A stretch of 64,000 nt of DNA from Marixanthomonas sp963974425. Its GTDB lineage: Bacteria; Bacteroidota; Bacteroidia; Flavobacteriales; Flavobacteriaceae. Below, piece by piece: positions 19,988 through 28,286 of the stretch; the stretch's first letter is position 1, and the number at the start of each line of letters is the position of its first letter. The notes under the pieces are model-generated. The model saw nothing but the letters and a program-made list of their open reading frames with translations. It did not search any database and was not told where the DNA came from. The translations under genes and the position numbers were made by a program. The stretch is from positions 1 through 64,000 of the forward strand of contig NZ_CAXBCK010000006.1 in assembly GCF_963974425.1 (NCBI RefSeq), in the 5' to 3' direction.

Positions 19988-20971
19988 ATGAAGAAAGTAG
20001 CAATAAATGGTTTTGGCAGAATAGGTCGAGCAGCATTTAAAGTAATCGGAAGTACTACAGATTTAGAAGTGATAGCTATAAACGATTTAATGAGCATCGA
20101 AAATGCAGCGTATGCTTTAAAATATGATAGTGTGTATGGCACCTATAATAAAACGATTACGCACGATACCGACCACCTCATTGTTGATGGGGTAAAAATT
20201 AAATACACATCAATTAAAGAACCTGAATTATTACCTTGGGCAGCCCTTAATGTGGATGTAACAATAGAAAGTACTGGCTTTTTCACAAATATGAAGGATG
20301 CACAAAAACATATTCAAGCAGGAGCCAAATTTGTTATAATTTCAGGCCCTACAAAAGATACCCCCATGGTTGTTCATGGAGTAAATAATAGTAAGGATAA
20401 AATGACTGTTTTTTCTTGCGCAAGTTGTACTACAAATAATACCAGTCCGATTATAGAAATTCTAGGACGCCGTGTTGGTATTAAAAAAGCAATTCTTAAT
20501 ACCATTCATGCATATACTACTTCTCAGTCACTTGTTGACGGACCTTCAAATAAGAATTTTAGAATGGGAAGAGCTGCTGGAGTAAACCTTGCTCCATCTA
20601 CCACTGGAGCAGCAATTGCAACTACTAAAGTAATCCCTAAATATGAAGGTAAATTTGATGGTGTCGCCATTAGGGTTCCCGTTCCAGTGGGCTCAATCTC
20701 TGATATTACTTTTATAACGGAAAGACCAACATCACTTTCTGAAATAAATTCAATATTAAGGGAAGAGTCAAAAACGAAAAGGTATGATGAAGTAATTGCC
20801 GTTACTTCAGACCCTGTAGTGTCTAGTGATATTATTAAAAGTCCATTTGCCGCGACAGTAGACTTGCAAATGACCAAAGTGGTTGATGGAGACTTAGTTA
20901 AAGTTATGGCATGGTATGATAATGAATGGGGGTTTACTAATCAAATGATTCGTTTAGTTCAAGAAATATAA
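19988..20971 (+). CDS. gap: glyceraldehyde-3-phosphate dehydrogenase, locus-dedicated paralog
   Basis: 327 residues, type I GAPDH. N-terminal NGFGRIGR for NAD binding, catalytic Cys147 in SCTTNN, His in TIHAYTTSQ, and the C-terminal WYDNEWGF. The usual second cysteine of the C-x3-C pair (SCTTNC) is Asn here, and the protein is slightly shorter than the housekeeping form. Its place after the aldolase suggests a dedicated enzyme for aldolase-derived glyceraldehyde-3-phosphate. The 182-base gap before it may hold its own promoter; I see no operator there. Confidence 0.9.
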   Translation: MKKVAINGFGRIGRAAFKVIGSTTDLEVIAINDLMSIENAAYALKYDSVYGTYNKTITHDTDHLIVDGVKIKYTSIKEPELLPWAALNVDVTIESTGFFTNMKDAQKHIQAGAKFVIISGPTKDTPMVVHGVNNSKDKMTVFSCASCTTNNTSPIIEILGRRVGIKKAILNTIHAYTTSQSLVDGPSNKNFRMGRAAGVNLAPSTTGAAIATTKVIPKYEGKFDGVAIRVPVPVGSISDITFITERPTSLSEINSILREESKTKRYDEVIAVTSDPVVSSDIIKSPFAATVDLQMTKVVDGDLVKVMAWYDNEWGFTNQMIRLVQEI

Positions 20972-21127
20972 TTTATTTAGTGCTTAAAGGTTAAACAGTA
21001 TAGAAGCTCACTTTAAATTACTTCGATGTCAACTAAGTAGGGACATTTAAAAACAGAAGAGTTTGAGTCCTTTTTTAGTAGAATAAAAAAGAAATTCATT
21101 AAATAGTTTTTACGCCAAGAATAGAAA

Positions 21128-21160
21128 AAAAGAGATTATCATTATTAGACAATCTCTTTT
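21128..21160. terminator. bidirectional terminator, probably the ancestral tRNA-Pro terminator
   Basis: AAAAGAGATT (21128-21137) and AATCTCTTTT (21151-21160) form a perfect 10-bp stem with a 13-base loop and A/T tracts on both sides. It abuts the left copy of the tRNA 3' end. Read on the minus strand it follows the tRNA end within a base or so, as a tRNA terminator should. It also terminates the GAPDH transcript. Confidence 0.75.
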
Positions 21161-21178
21161 GTCGGGATGAGAGGATTC
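21161..21178. repeat. left attachment-site copy (tRNA-Pro 3' end)
   Basis: GTCGGGATGAGAGGATTC is identical to 48181-48198 inside tRNA-Pro. The next bases differ by loss of one G (AACC against GAACC) and then diverge, as expected where the crossover core ends. No intact tRNA is present here. Confidence 0.85.
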
Positions 21179-21234
21179 AACCCTAATCTATAACACCTTG
21201 TTAACCAATAAATTGGACTTCACATTATTTCAAA

Positions 21235-21250
21235 GGTCACCGAATCGGAC
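21235..21250. repeat. candidate integrase arm-type site, left end
   Basis: GGTCACCGAATCGGAC is identical to 48062-48077, and with its leading CAAA it matches the CAAAGGTCACCG at the integrase start (47944-47955). It lies about 60 bases inside the left att copy. Alternative: a tiny remnant of another integrase start. Confidence 0.5.
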
Positions 21251-21455
21251 ATATTTTACTAAACACAACAATAACTTTTGCAGTTCTCTACGCAATTTCA
21301 AATTTAATATTTTTTACTTATAAGTATATATAAAACCCCTATATTTTAAGATAGATTAAATTAAAAAAAATATTTATCATATTAATTACCTGTCAAAAAC
21401 ATTTAAAACCATCCCATTGTCGTCAGATTCCTTTCTTTTTTTGATAGCAAAACAC

Positions 21456-21535
21456 CAATATTTTGGAATTGACCGGACTGCATAAAGCCGGTCACAAGTT
21501 CCCTTTTTATAAGTCCTCTTCAATCCAAAATATTG
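21456..21535. repeat. nested inverted repeats near the island's left end
   Basis: Outer arms CAATATTTTGGA (21456-21467) and TCCAAAATATTG (21524-21535) are perfect complements. Inside them TGACCGG (21470-21476) pairs with CCGGTCA (21488-21494). This could be a structured RNA or a hairpin recognised in single-stranded form; the function is unknown. Confidence 0.45.
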
Positions 21536-21726
21536 AATACGTATCAGCAACAAAAAAAGGTAACGTGAAGGCGCTACGGGAAGTAAATCTAAAATGGTGT
21601 ATTATGAAGTCTTTACAAAAACATTTAAAAGGAAGCAGAACTAAACAAAAAAAGGCAAACGCTCTAGATACAATAAGTAAATCACTAAAAATACCTTCTA
21701 CTTTTAAAAGAAAGAAAGCTATCTAA
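21463..21726 (+). CDS. doubtful small ORF
   Basis: 87 residues from a TTG start that lies within the nested inverted repeats. Lys-rich towards the end, with no signal peptide and no family I recognise. It may be a chance frame or a remnant. No ATG in a useful position. Confidence 0.2.
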   Translation: MELTGLHKAGHKFPFYKSSSIQNIEYVSATKKGNVKALREVNLKWCIMKSLQKHLKGSRTKQKKANALDTISKSLKIPSTFKRKKAI

Positions 21727-22473
21727 AATTTGATATTAATATTAATGCAATCAGTTGTACCAAAAATAAATAGATAGTCGTACAATTTTGACTTTCGCTG
21801 ATTACTCCATCCATCTAAAAATTTATTTTTTAAAATGTAATATTTCAAAAAAAAGCAATTAATGCTTGGCAAAGTTGTACGAAATTTTTGTCCATTAGCC
21901 GGACAAAATGGTGTAGCAAGAGGGTAACACGCTACGCGATGTTACAAGTTTTACTTAATATTTATCATTCTGATTTTCAAATGTTTAAGAGTTAGATATG
22001 ATATTTAATTTTATGTATTTGCGTCAAACAGCCTGTGAAGACCTGTTATTAGCAATGGATTTGCGTCAAAAACACTAAATCAAAATAAACTCTCCTTGGA
22101 TAAATTATATAATATGATCCAAGTAAAGAATAAATACACCGTTAAATGGACTATTACAAGCTCAACTAATTTATGGCAATATAATTGAAGGTTAATTTTA
22201 TAGCACACCTAAATGCAACTAATTGAACTATAGTTAAATAATTCTACTAAAAACTCCTAAAAGAATTTTTACTTGTGATTACCCCTATTAACGCATATTG
22301 AAATTTTATTTTTTATTAATAGTAAAAAAATCTCATATATTATTCAACTGATTATTATTATTTCCATTTTTATAAACAAAAATATTAACGTATTAAGTAA
22401 ACGGTCTATAGTAATACGTTTAAAGATAATGAAATGTGTTATATGGTTAAATAATAATTTTTACTATGCCCAT
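21727..22473. other. gene-free AT-rich stretch inside the island
   Basis: About 750 bases with stops in all frames. A 12-bp direct repeat, ATTTGCGTCAAA, occurs at 22017-22028 and 22059-22070. A short imperfect inverted repeat surrounds the GTAACACGCTACGCGATGTTAC segment near 21925-21946. No gene or RNA is supported. Confidence 0.4.
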
Positions 22474-25400
22474 TTATAAAGAATTAGAAAAAAAATTCCT
22501 TTTTCTAAAAAGGATAATAACTAATAGAATCACCAATATTAATAGTAATGCCATAACTAAAATTGTTTGTGTCCAAAATGGCTCTGAAAAATGAATGGGA
22601 GCATTGTCTCCTGAAAGTACAAACCCTGCCCAATAGAAAGGATGTTGCAGTTTTTCGGTTTTCGTGTTTTTCAGGTAGCCTAATTTAGCTTGTTGAAGTG
22701 CTTGGGCCTTACTTTGTCCTTGCTTGAGGTTTTTATAAAAGGACACCATGATTTCTGGAGTTTCTCGATCGGGCGCAGGCCATAGGCTCATGACCGTACT
22801 TTTTACCCCAGCATATGTAAATGCTCTTGAAAGACTTTGTATTCCTTCACCTCTTTTTATTTCGCCAATGCCCGTGTTGCAAGCACTTAAAACAGCGAGT
22901 TGTGCGGGAATTTTCATCTTATAAAACTCAGGAAGGTAAAGCTTTTCATTGTCCTTAAAAATGAGGCTGGACTTGTCGGGATTGTTCTCGTCCAAGACTG
23001 CGTGCATCGCTAAATGTATTACATCATAGCTTGATGCATTTGATACAAAGTTGGTTTTTGTTGCTTCATCCGCCGAAAAAAGCGTTCCGTCAAAAAGCGC
23101 ATTTATTGTTTTTGCTTCTCTTTCCGCGCCCAACAGCTCGTAATTTCCTTCTCGGACTAGTTCTTTGATGGTTTTGTCTTCAGTATTCGCAGCGAATGAC
23201 ATTTCATATTTTGGTGAAAAGGCTGTAAATTCGGTCGAGGAATCTTCATTGTTTTCGTTTTGGATGCTCCAAAGTTTCAGGGAAGAAGAATAACTTATTT
23301 GATAGTTTTCCAACAAAAAGCTTTTGTTTTCATTGATTAAGGTTTCAAAAGGAAGGTAGCCTAAAAACCCATCATTGATAATAGCTAGTTTTTCAAATTT
23401 TTCGACAGACATTGGCTCAATCAAAGACGCAAATAACTTTTTTGATTTTTCGAGATAGGAAATTTTACGGTTTTTGAGATCTGAAAGGTAATCGTCAATG
23501 GATTTTCGTAATTCTACTTTGTCAATTGGCAGGCGATGCAGTAATAGGTCGTTTTTTGTAATGCTATATCCAAAGACCATTGAATCTGTTACTATATAAC
23601 GGAGAATCAATTCGTTTTCTCCAATTTGACTTTGTAGACTTTTTAAATCAAAACCCTTCTGTGAAAATTCATAAAAAGAGGGATGGTTTTTCTCTATTTT
23701 TGTTTGTCCTGCAGTAATTGCATCGGTGAGTTTCCCCAATTTTATTTCCAAAGAATCTACTGTTGCCCCCGAATTTTTTTCAGCTGCGAATTCGGTTTTT
23801 TTCTTTTCTGTGATTAGCGAATCTATTTTAGCCTGAAGCCTTGTACCTTCTATTCCTAAACCCTTTTGATTGTTTAAAAACCGTGACCAAAGCAAATCTG
23901 AGTTATTAATTTCCACCCGCTCGGCGGTTTCTTGAAAATGTTCATCCAGCATAGTAGCACATAAAAGCATACCTTCGTTTATTTGACCCTGATAAGTCGC
24001 CAATCGGTCATTAAATTTGCCTCCCCGATAGAGCCGTGAGAATATCACCGAAGAAAGATGATAGGCTTTGTAAGCCTCTTCCAAATATTTACTGTCCGAT
24101 TGCTTTTGGTGCATTTTCAAATAAACCCCTGCAATTTCATTAAGGTTTTGAATGGCATGGAAATTGTTAATTTCTTCATCTTCAGAAAAATAATGCTTCA
24201 ATACTTTGTTGAAAACAGCAAAAGCTTTGTCGTAATTTTCTTTCCCAAAATATGCATGCCCTAAGTTCTTGCGCATCGTCATAGATTGATTGAATTTTTC
24301 AATTTCAGGGTTTTCAAAAGCTAGATCTACATACTGAATAACATCATCCCATTTTTGATTGTCAGCTGCAGCCGTACTCAAAATCCAATAGGCTTGTAAC
24401 ACGCCGAAATTATAGTTGATGCTTTGGGAAAACTTTAGGGCATTAGAATAATATTTTTTCCCTTTCCTGTAATTCCCTGAACGGTGGAAAAGTGAGCCGG
24501 TTTCTAGACTGAATTTTGAAAGGGTATTTCGTTCTCTAGCAGAATAAGGTTGGAGCTCTTTCGGCATAACTTCCCTTTGAAAACGGGCATAGACCTGTTC
24601 GGCTTCATTAAAATCTTTCCGTGCGGTGGCATATTCCAATTTCCGGTATAAATAAATGCATTTGGCAGCGTTCAAGTTTGGAAAATCTTGATGCTCGTAA
24701 TTAACAAGGTAGGTTTTATTCTTATTGAAATATGCTGTTAATTTCTCTAACAATTCTTCGGTCTTTTCCATGTCGCCATATTGCTTAAAACCAGATAAAT
24801 TATTTGCATATTGCTGGAACAACAGAAATTTGTCTTCGGGTCGAACTTTCTCGTAAATTTCCTGTGCCTTAAGCCCGTAATCTAAACCGGTATTAAAATC
24901 GGAGGTGAAAGTGTATAAAGTAGAAAGCAACCTACAGTTTTTTGCAGTTTCTACCGAATAATAACCATAGACCTCTGTGGTTTTTTCAATAGCTTTTTTG
25001 AAATATGGAATTGCGGTTTCCCATTCTTGCATAAACCATTTAATATTTCCAAGGCCTTGAAAGATTTTGGCTAGTTGTGCTCCATATTTTTCGTCAATAT
25101 GTTGAGTGAGTGTAAAATCATAGGCTTCTGAAGCCACTTGCCATGCTTTTTTCAAATTCCCAGTGGGTATCAGCACATTGAAATATTCAATATTTATTTC
25201 GATCTTTTCTAGGGCTGATGGTTTTTCTATGTCGTTAAACACTTCGATAGCCTCTTCCACCAAGCTCAACATCTCAGTATAATCGGAAGTAAGGTAGGAT
25301 TCTGTGATTTTTATTTTATAAAGTTGTCTTTTATAGGCATCTGAATCTTTGTCGTCAATGGATTTCAGAATTTCTTTCCGAACAGATATAGTTTCGGCAT

Positions 25401-25506
25401 AAGCTTCATTGGAAAAAAGCAGTTCTGCCTTCTTATTTTTGGGGTTTTGAGCAAATAACGACTGAAAAGAAAAGAAAAGTAAAAGGAGTAACGTAATTTT
25501 TTTCAT
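22474..25506 (-). CDS. TPR-CHAT caspase-like protein, membrane-anchored
   Basis: 1010 residues. Signal peptide ending SLFAQ (residue 20). About residues 30-560 are helical TPR repeats (units such as AIPYFKKAIEKTTEVYG and AFAVFNKVLKHYF). A coiled segment lies at about 560-620. The CHAT protease domain is at about 640-965, with catalytic His835 (LAMHA) and Cys876 (LSACNTG), both intact. One transmembrane helix at about 978-1000 is followed by a short basic tail. The protease domain should therefore face the periplasm, anchored at the inner membrane. CHAT domains are caspase relatives with Cys/His dyads. It is last in an operon with a sigma factor and a membrane TPR protein. Substrate unknown. 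Confidence 0.85.
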   Translation of the reverse strand: MKKITLLLLLFFSFQSLFAQNPKNKKAELLFSNEAYAETISVRKEILKSIDDKDSDAYKRQLYKIKITESYLTSDYTEMLSLVEEAIEVFNDIEKPSALEKIEINIEYFNVLIPTGNLKKAWQVASEAYDFTLTQHIDEKYGAQLAKIFQGLGNIKWFMQEWETAIPYFKKAIEKTTEVYGYYSVETAKNCRLLSTLYTFTSDFNTGLDYGLKAQEIYEKVRPEDKFLLFQQYANNLSGFKQYGDMEKTEELLEKLTAYFNKNKTYLVNYEHQDFPNLNAAKCIYLYRKLEYATARKDFNEAEQVYARFQREVMPKELQPYSARERNTLSKFSLETGSLFHRSGNYRKGKKYYSNALKFSQSINYNFGVLQAYWILSTAAADNQKWDDVIQYVDLAFENPEIEKFNQSMTMRKNLGHAYFGKENYDKAFAVFNKVLKHYFSEDEEINNFHAIQNLNEIAGVYLKMHQKQSDSKYLEEAYKAYHLSSVIFSRLYRGGKFNDRLATYQGQINEGMLLCATMLDEHFQETAERVEINNSDLLWSRFLNNQKGLGIEGTRLQAKIDSLITEKKKTEFAAEKNSGATVDSLEIKLGKLTDAITAGQTKIEKNHPSFYEFSQKGFDLKSLQSQIGENELILRYIVTDSMVFGYSITKNDLLLHRLPIDKVELRKSIDDYLSDLKNRKISYLEKSKKLFASLIEPMSVEKFEKLAIINDGFLGYLPFETLINENKSFLLENYQISYSSSLKLWSIQNENNEDSSTEFTAFSPKYEMSFAANTEDKTIKELVREGNYELLGAEREAKTINALFDGTLFSADEATKTNFVSNASSYDVIHLAMHAVLDENNPDKSSLIFKDNEKLYLPEFYKMKIPAQLAVLSACNTGIGEIKRGEGIQSLSRAFTYAGVKSTVMSLWPAPDRETPEIMVSFYKNLKQGQSKAQALQQAKLGYLKNTKTEKLQHPFYWAGFVLSGDNAPIHFSEPFWTQTILVMALLLILVILLVIILFRKRNFFSNSL

Positions 25507-25553
25507 AATGGGGCACCATAATTAGTATACCCAAAGGTAAAAAAAAGACGATG

Positions 25554-26264
25554 TTATTCTATTTTTTGTAGGATTTCTTTTGCTTGTTTAGCAAGGGGTT
25601 TACCCGAAACCTTTACATTTTTTAAATGTAATTTGGCTTTTTCCTTATTTTTCAGTTTCAAATAACCTAGGCCTACATACCATTGTGTAATGGTTTGGTA
25701 GTCTTTTGGCTCATTCCAGTTATGTTGCTCTAAGGTGGTTATAGCTTTGCTGGTTTTTCCTACTGCCATTAAACTTACCGACTGGTAAAAAAAAGCATAA
25801 TCTTCACCAGTTTCTTTATATAATGTTTTAAACAGCTCGGCAGCTTTAGCATAGTTCTCGTTGTCATAATACTGAAAAGCCAAAGCCACCTTACTTTCTT
25901 TGGGAGCTTCAGTACCACGAACTGTAGGAGCTATTACATTGGGGTACGCTTCAAAGTTATTGGCGTACAAATCTTGATAATCCGGTTGCGAATTGTAAAA
26001 AAAAGAACCAATAACAATAAGGATGGTTATGGCCGCTGCATAAAGATACCACTTGGTTTTGGGGATAGACTTCTGGTTCAGCTGGTTAAATCGCTCTTTT
26101 AAGGGAGCGTTTTTTTCTTGGCCGATAGTTTGTTGAACTTCTAGCTGCGCGTAAAAATCTTTCTTAAACGCATTGTCTTCTTCCAGTAAGGTTTTTAACT
26201 GTAAAAAGCCCTCTTTTGAAATCTGTCCGTTAAAATAATGCGCTATTAATTCTTCCTTATTCAT
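25554..26264 (-). CDS. single-pass membrane protein with TPR-like domain, probable anti-sigma factor
   Basis: 236 residues from the ATG at 26264; a start five codons upstream is less likely because this one overlaps the sigma-factor stop (ATGAATAA) and so couples translation. The N-terminal about 85 residues are cytoplasmic and resemble the zinc-less anti-sigma heads of Bacteroidota (EELIAHYFNGQISKEG). One transmembrane helix at about 90-106. The periplasmic part has TPR-like helices (YYDNENYAKAAELFKTLY, KLKNKEKAKLHLKNV). The role as anti-sigma factor is inferred from topology and gene order. Confidence 0.7.
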   Translation of the reverse strand: MNKEELIAHYFNGQISKEGFLQLKTLLEEDNAFKKDFYAQLEVQQTIGQEKNAPLKERFNQLNQKSIPKTKWYLYAAAITILIVIGSFFYNSQPDYQDLYANNFEAYPNVIAPTVRGTEAPKESKVALAFQYYDNENYAKAAELFKTLYKETGEDYAFFYQSVSLMAVGKTSKAITTLEQHNWNEPKDYQTITQWYVGLGYLKLKNKEKAKLHLKNVKVSGKPLAKQAKEILQKIE

Positions 26265-26802
26265 ACCTCTTTTCCACAAGTTCTTTTAAATGTTTTAAAC
26301 ATCTTGATTTTTGGCTTTTCAATACATCTTTAGAGCTGTATTTCAAGTAATTTTGTATTTCATCCAGCGTCAAGCCTTCGTAAAAAAACAGCTCCAGTAC
26401 TTTTTTACATTTCTTTCCTAAACTGTTAAATGCTTTTTTTAAAACCTTTTGGCGTTCATTACTTAGCGCTATTTCAAAGGTTTGTATTTCTTCGTCTGCA
26501 TGAATAACTAATTCATCCTCGTAGCTTACCTTATTTTTTTTTGCTTGCTTGTAAATTTTAAACTTCCCGATAGCAAACAAGTACGTTTTTAAGGAGCTAG
26601 TCAATTGGTTCAACTTTCCTTTTTGGATGTTTTCATAAAAACTAATAACAGTTTCTTGATACACATCTTCTATATCTTCTTCTGAAATGGAAAACCCCTT
26701 GGCAAACAAGAAAAACTCTTCTTTATATGTAAGGTAAACCTTGTCTAAGGCTTTTAAGTCTTTTTGTTTGAGTTGCTTTATTAAATACTGGTCTTCAATC
26801 AT
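26257..26802 (-). CDS. ECF-type RNA polymerase sigma factor
   Basis: 181 residues from the ATG at 26802; the frame extends 23 codons upstream, but the local start MIEDQYLIKQL matches the family. Region 2 at about 15-85 includes the SEEDIEDVYQETVISFYENI motif; region 4 at about 120-175 has LELFFYEGLTLDEIQNYL and a helix-turn-helix recognition segment KDVLKSQKSRCLKHL. First gene of the sigma / membrane TPR / CHAT operon and divergent from the surface cassette at 27120, which is a plausible target. Confidence 0.85.
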   Translation of the reverse strand: MIEDQYLIKQLKQKDLKALDKVYLTYKEEFFLFAKGFSISEEDIEDVYQETVISFYENIQKGKLNQLTSSLKTYLFAIGKFKIYKQAKKNKVSYEDELVIHADEEIQTFEIALSNERQKVLKKAFNSLGKKCKKVLELFFYEGLTLDEIQNYLKYSSKDVLKSQKSRCLKHLKELVEKRYE

Positions 26803-27119
26803 TAATACTAAGTAGGTTGAAAAGTAAACAAAAACAAAGTTAAACTTTTTACATCTGATATAATGAGGCAACTTAGTAAAATGTATTTGCTACTATTTTT
26901 TTTTAAGTTCAACTTACTTATTAGTAGTGTTATAAGTCTTTATTCCAACAATTTTTACCAAAAATGTTTACTTCTCTTTTTTTGCTGTATTAATTGGTAG
27001 AGGGTTGAAAATCGAATAGGAAGTAGCCTATAGTTTAATGACTACAACACTAATTTTTAACAAACTAAATAATATGAAGCCTAAAAATTACCCAACACCA
27101 AATAAAACAAATCGAAATT
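26803..27119. other. divergent regulatory region between the sigma operon and cassette A
   Basis: About 315 bases separating oppositely oriented operons, so it must hold both promoters. AT-rich; I find no perfect TTG-N19-TAnnTTTG match, which would fit use of an alternative sigma factor. No gene supported. Confidence 0.45.
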
Positions 27120-27680
27120 ATGACATACCCGTATAAACACAAAGCAAGGAAAAAGTCAATTCTCCTTTTCGCTATCTTACTATCTATTGTAGCGTGTAAA
27201 AATTCAGACAAATCTTCTTCTGAAGAGGTCGAAATGTCTTCACATAAAAGCACCGAACAGTCACCGTGCCAATTGTTGACTGACTCTGAAATAAAAATTG
27301 CATTGGATATCCCTGCTGATGTTGAAACAAACAAGATAAAAAAAAGCACCACATACCCTGTTTGTTATTACAAATGGGAATCCATAAGCTTTCCTCATAA
27401 AGTTTTTAATGACCGTATGGCTGATCGCCCTGCCGAAATGAGCATTGTTTGGGCCATAAACGTAAATAAGAAATTATACGAGCAATCCATCTCTGTCTAT
27501 AAGGATGGCAAGACCATAAATAACGTGGGCGAAATGGCAACGTGGAGCCAAAAAATGGGTCAAATTACCTTTTTAAAAAATGGGAATTTAATTCATGTAA
27601 AAGCAAAAACCTCTGCCAATGTAGGTTCTAATAAAACTAAGTCTATAAAAGTGGCCAAACTTTTTGCCGAGAAACTATAA
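27120..27680 (+). CDS. small lipoprotein, cassette A copy
   Basis: 186 residues. Signal peptide with lipobox IVAC (Cys27), then a Ser/Glu-rich linker and a domain of about 135 residues containing SPCQLLTDSEI and YPVCYYKWES. Two conserved cysteines may form a disulfide. I do not recognise the family. A close paralog lies at 41115-41675, with most residues identical from the SPC motif to the end, so the two copies are recent. An outer-membrane protein gene follows after 30 bases in both copies. Confidence 0.75.
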   Translation: MTYPYKHKARKKSILLFAILLSIVACKNSDKSSSEEVEMSSHKSTEQSPCQLLTDSEIKIALDIPADVETNKIKKSTTYPVCYYKWESISFPHKVFNDRMADRPAEMSIVWAINVNKKLYEQSISVYKDGKTINNVGEMATWSQKMGQITFLKNGNLIHVKAKTSANVGSNKTKSIKVAKLFAEKL

Positions 27681-27710
27681 CTCAATTTTTAAACTAAATA
27701 ACAAACTATT

Positions 27711-28226
27711 ATGAAAACAAAAAAATTAATTATCGCTACTGTATTATTTTTTGCAGGCTTTATGGTCTCACAAGCACAAATCGACACCCGTATTGGTGCT
27801 GAACTTGCCTACGGTACCGAAATTGAAAACCTAGGGATTGGCGCCAATGCAGAATTTGGTGTGCTTGACAACCTTAGTGTTTCACCAAGTTTTATCTATT
27901 ACTTGCCTAAGGAAGAAAGCTTTATTACGGTAAACTGGTGGGAAGTGAATGGAAATGTAAATTATTATTTCATGCAGGACGAAGGCTTTCAGCTATATGG
28001 CTTGGGAGGGCTTAACTACACCAACGTTAGTGTAGATGCAGATATTGATTTTGGTGAATTTGGCAACTTTTCTAGTAATGCTTCAGATGGACGGTTTGGA
28101 CTTAACGTCGGTGCTGGAGCTAACCTAGATTTAGGGAGTAGCATCATGCCATTCGCAGAATTGAAATATGTTATCATAGACGGGGGACAGCTTGTACTGT
28201 CAGCCGGTGTTAAATTCAGTATTTAA
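27711..28226 (+). CDS. outer-membrane beta-barrel protein, cassette A copy
   Basis: 171 residues. Signal peptide to SQAQ (residue 22), then alternating-residue strands with Gly-rich turns and a C-terminal strand GQLVLSAGVKFSI, typical of small eight-stranded OmpX/OmpW-like barrels. The paralog at 41707-42222 is about 90 percent identical by eye. The function could be a small pore or an adhesion-type barrel. Confidence 0.8.
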   Translation: MKTKKLIIATVLFFAGFMVSQAQIDTRIGAELAYGTEIENLGIGANAEFGVLDNLSVSPSFIYYLPKEESFITVNWWEVNGNVNYYFMQDEGFQLYGLGGLNYTNVSVDADIDFGEFGNFSSNASDGRFGLNVGAGANLDLGSSIMPFAELKYVIIDGGQLVLSAGVKFSI

Positions 28227-28286
28227 TCAACAAAATTAGGATCGTTTAACTCCCCTAAAAACAATTAAAACTTTAAAATTATATTT

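Noticed and set aside
21199..21208. TTGTTAACCA as another GntR operator
   Set aside because: One arm base differs, there is no promoter, and it lies in island DNA with no alginate gene downstream.
21179..21235. Decayed second tRNA following the left att copy
   Set aside because: Some stretches look like a D-arm complement, but no anticodon or acceptor stem can be folded; simpler to treat it as attP flank.
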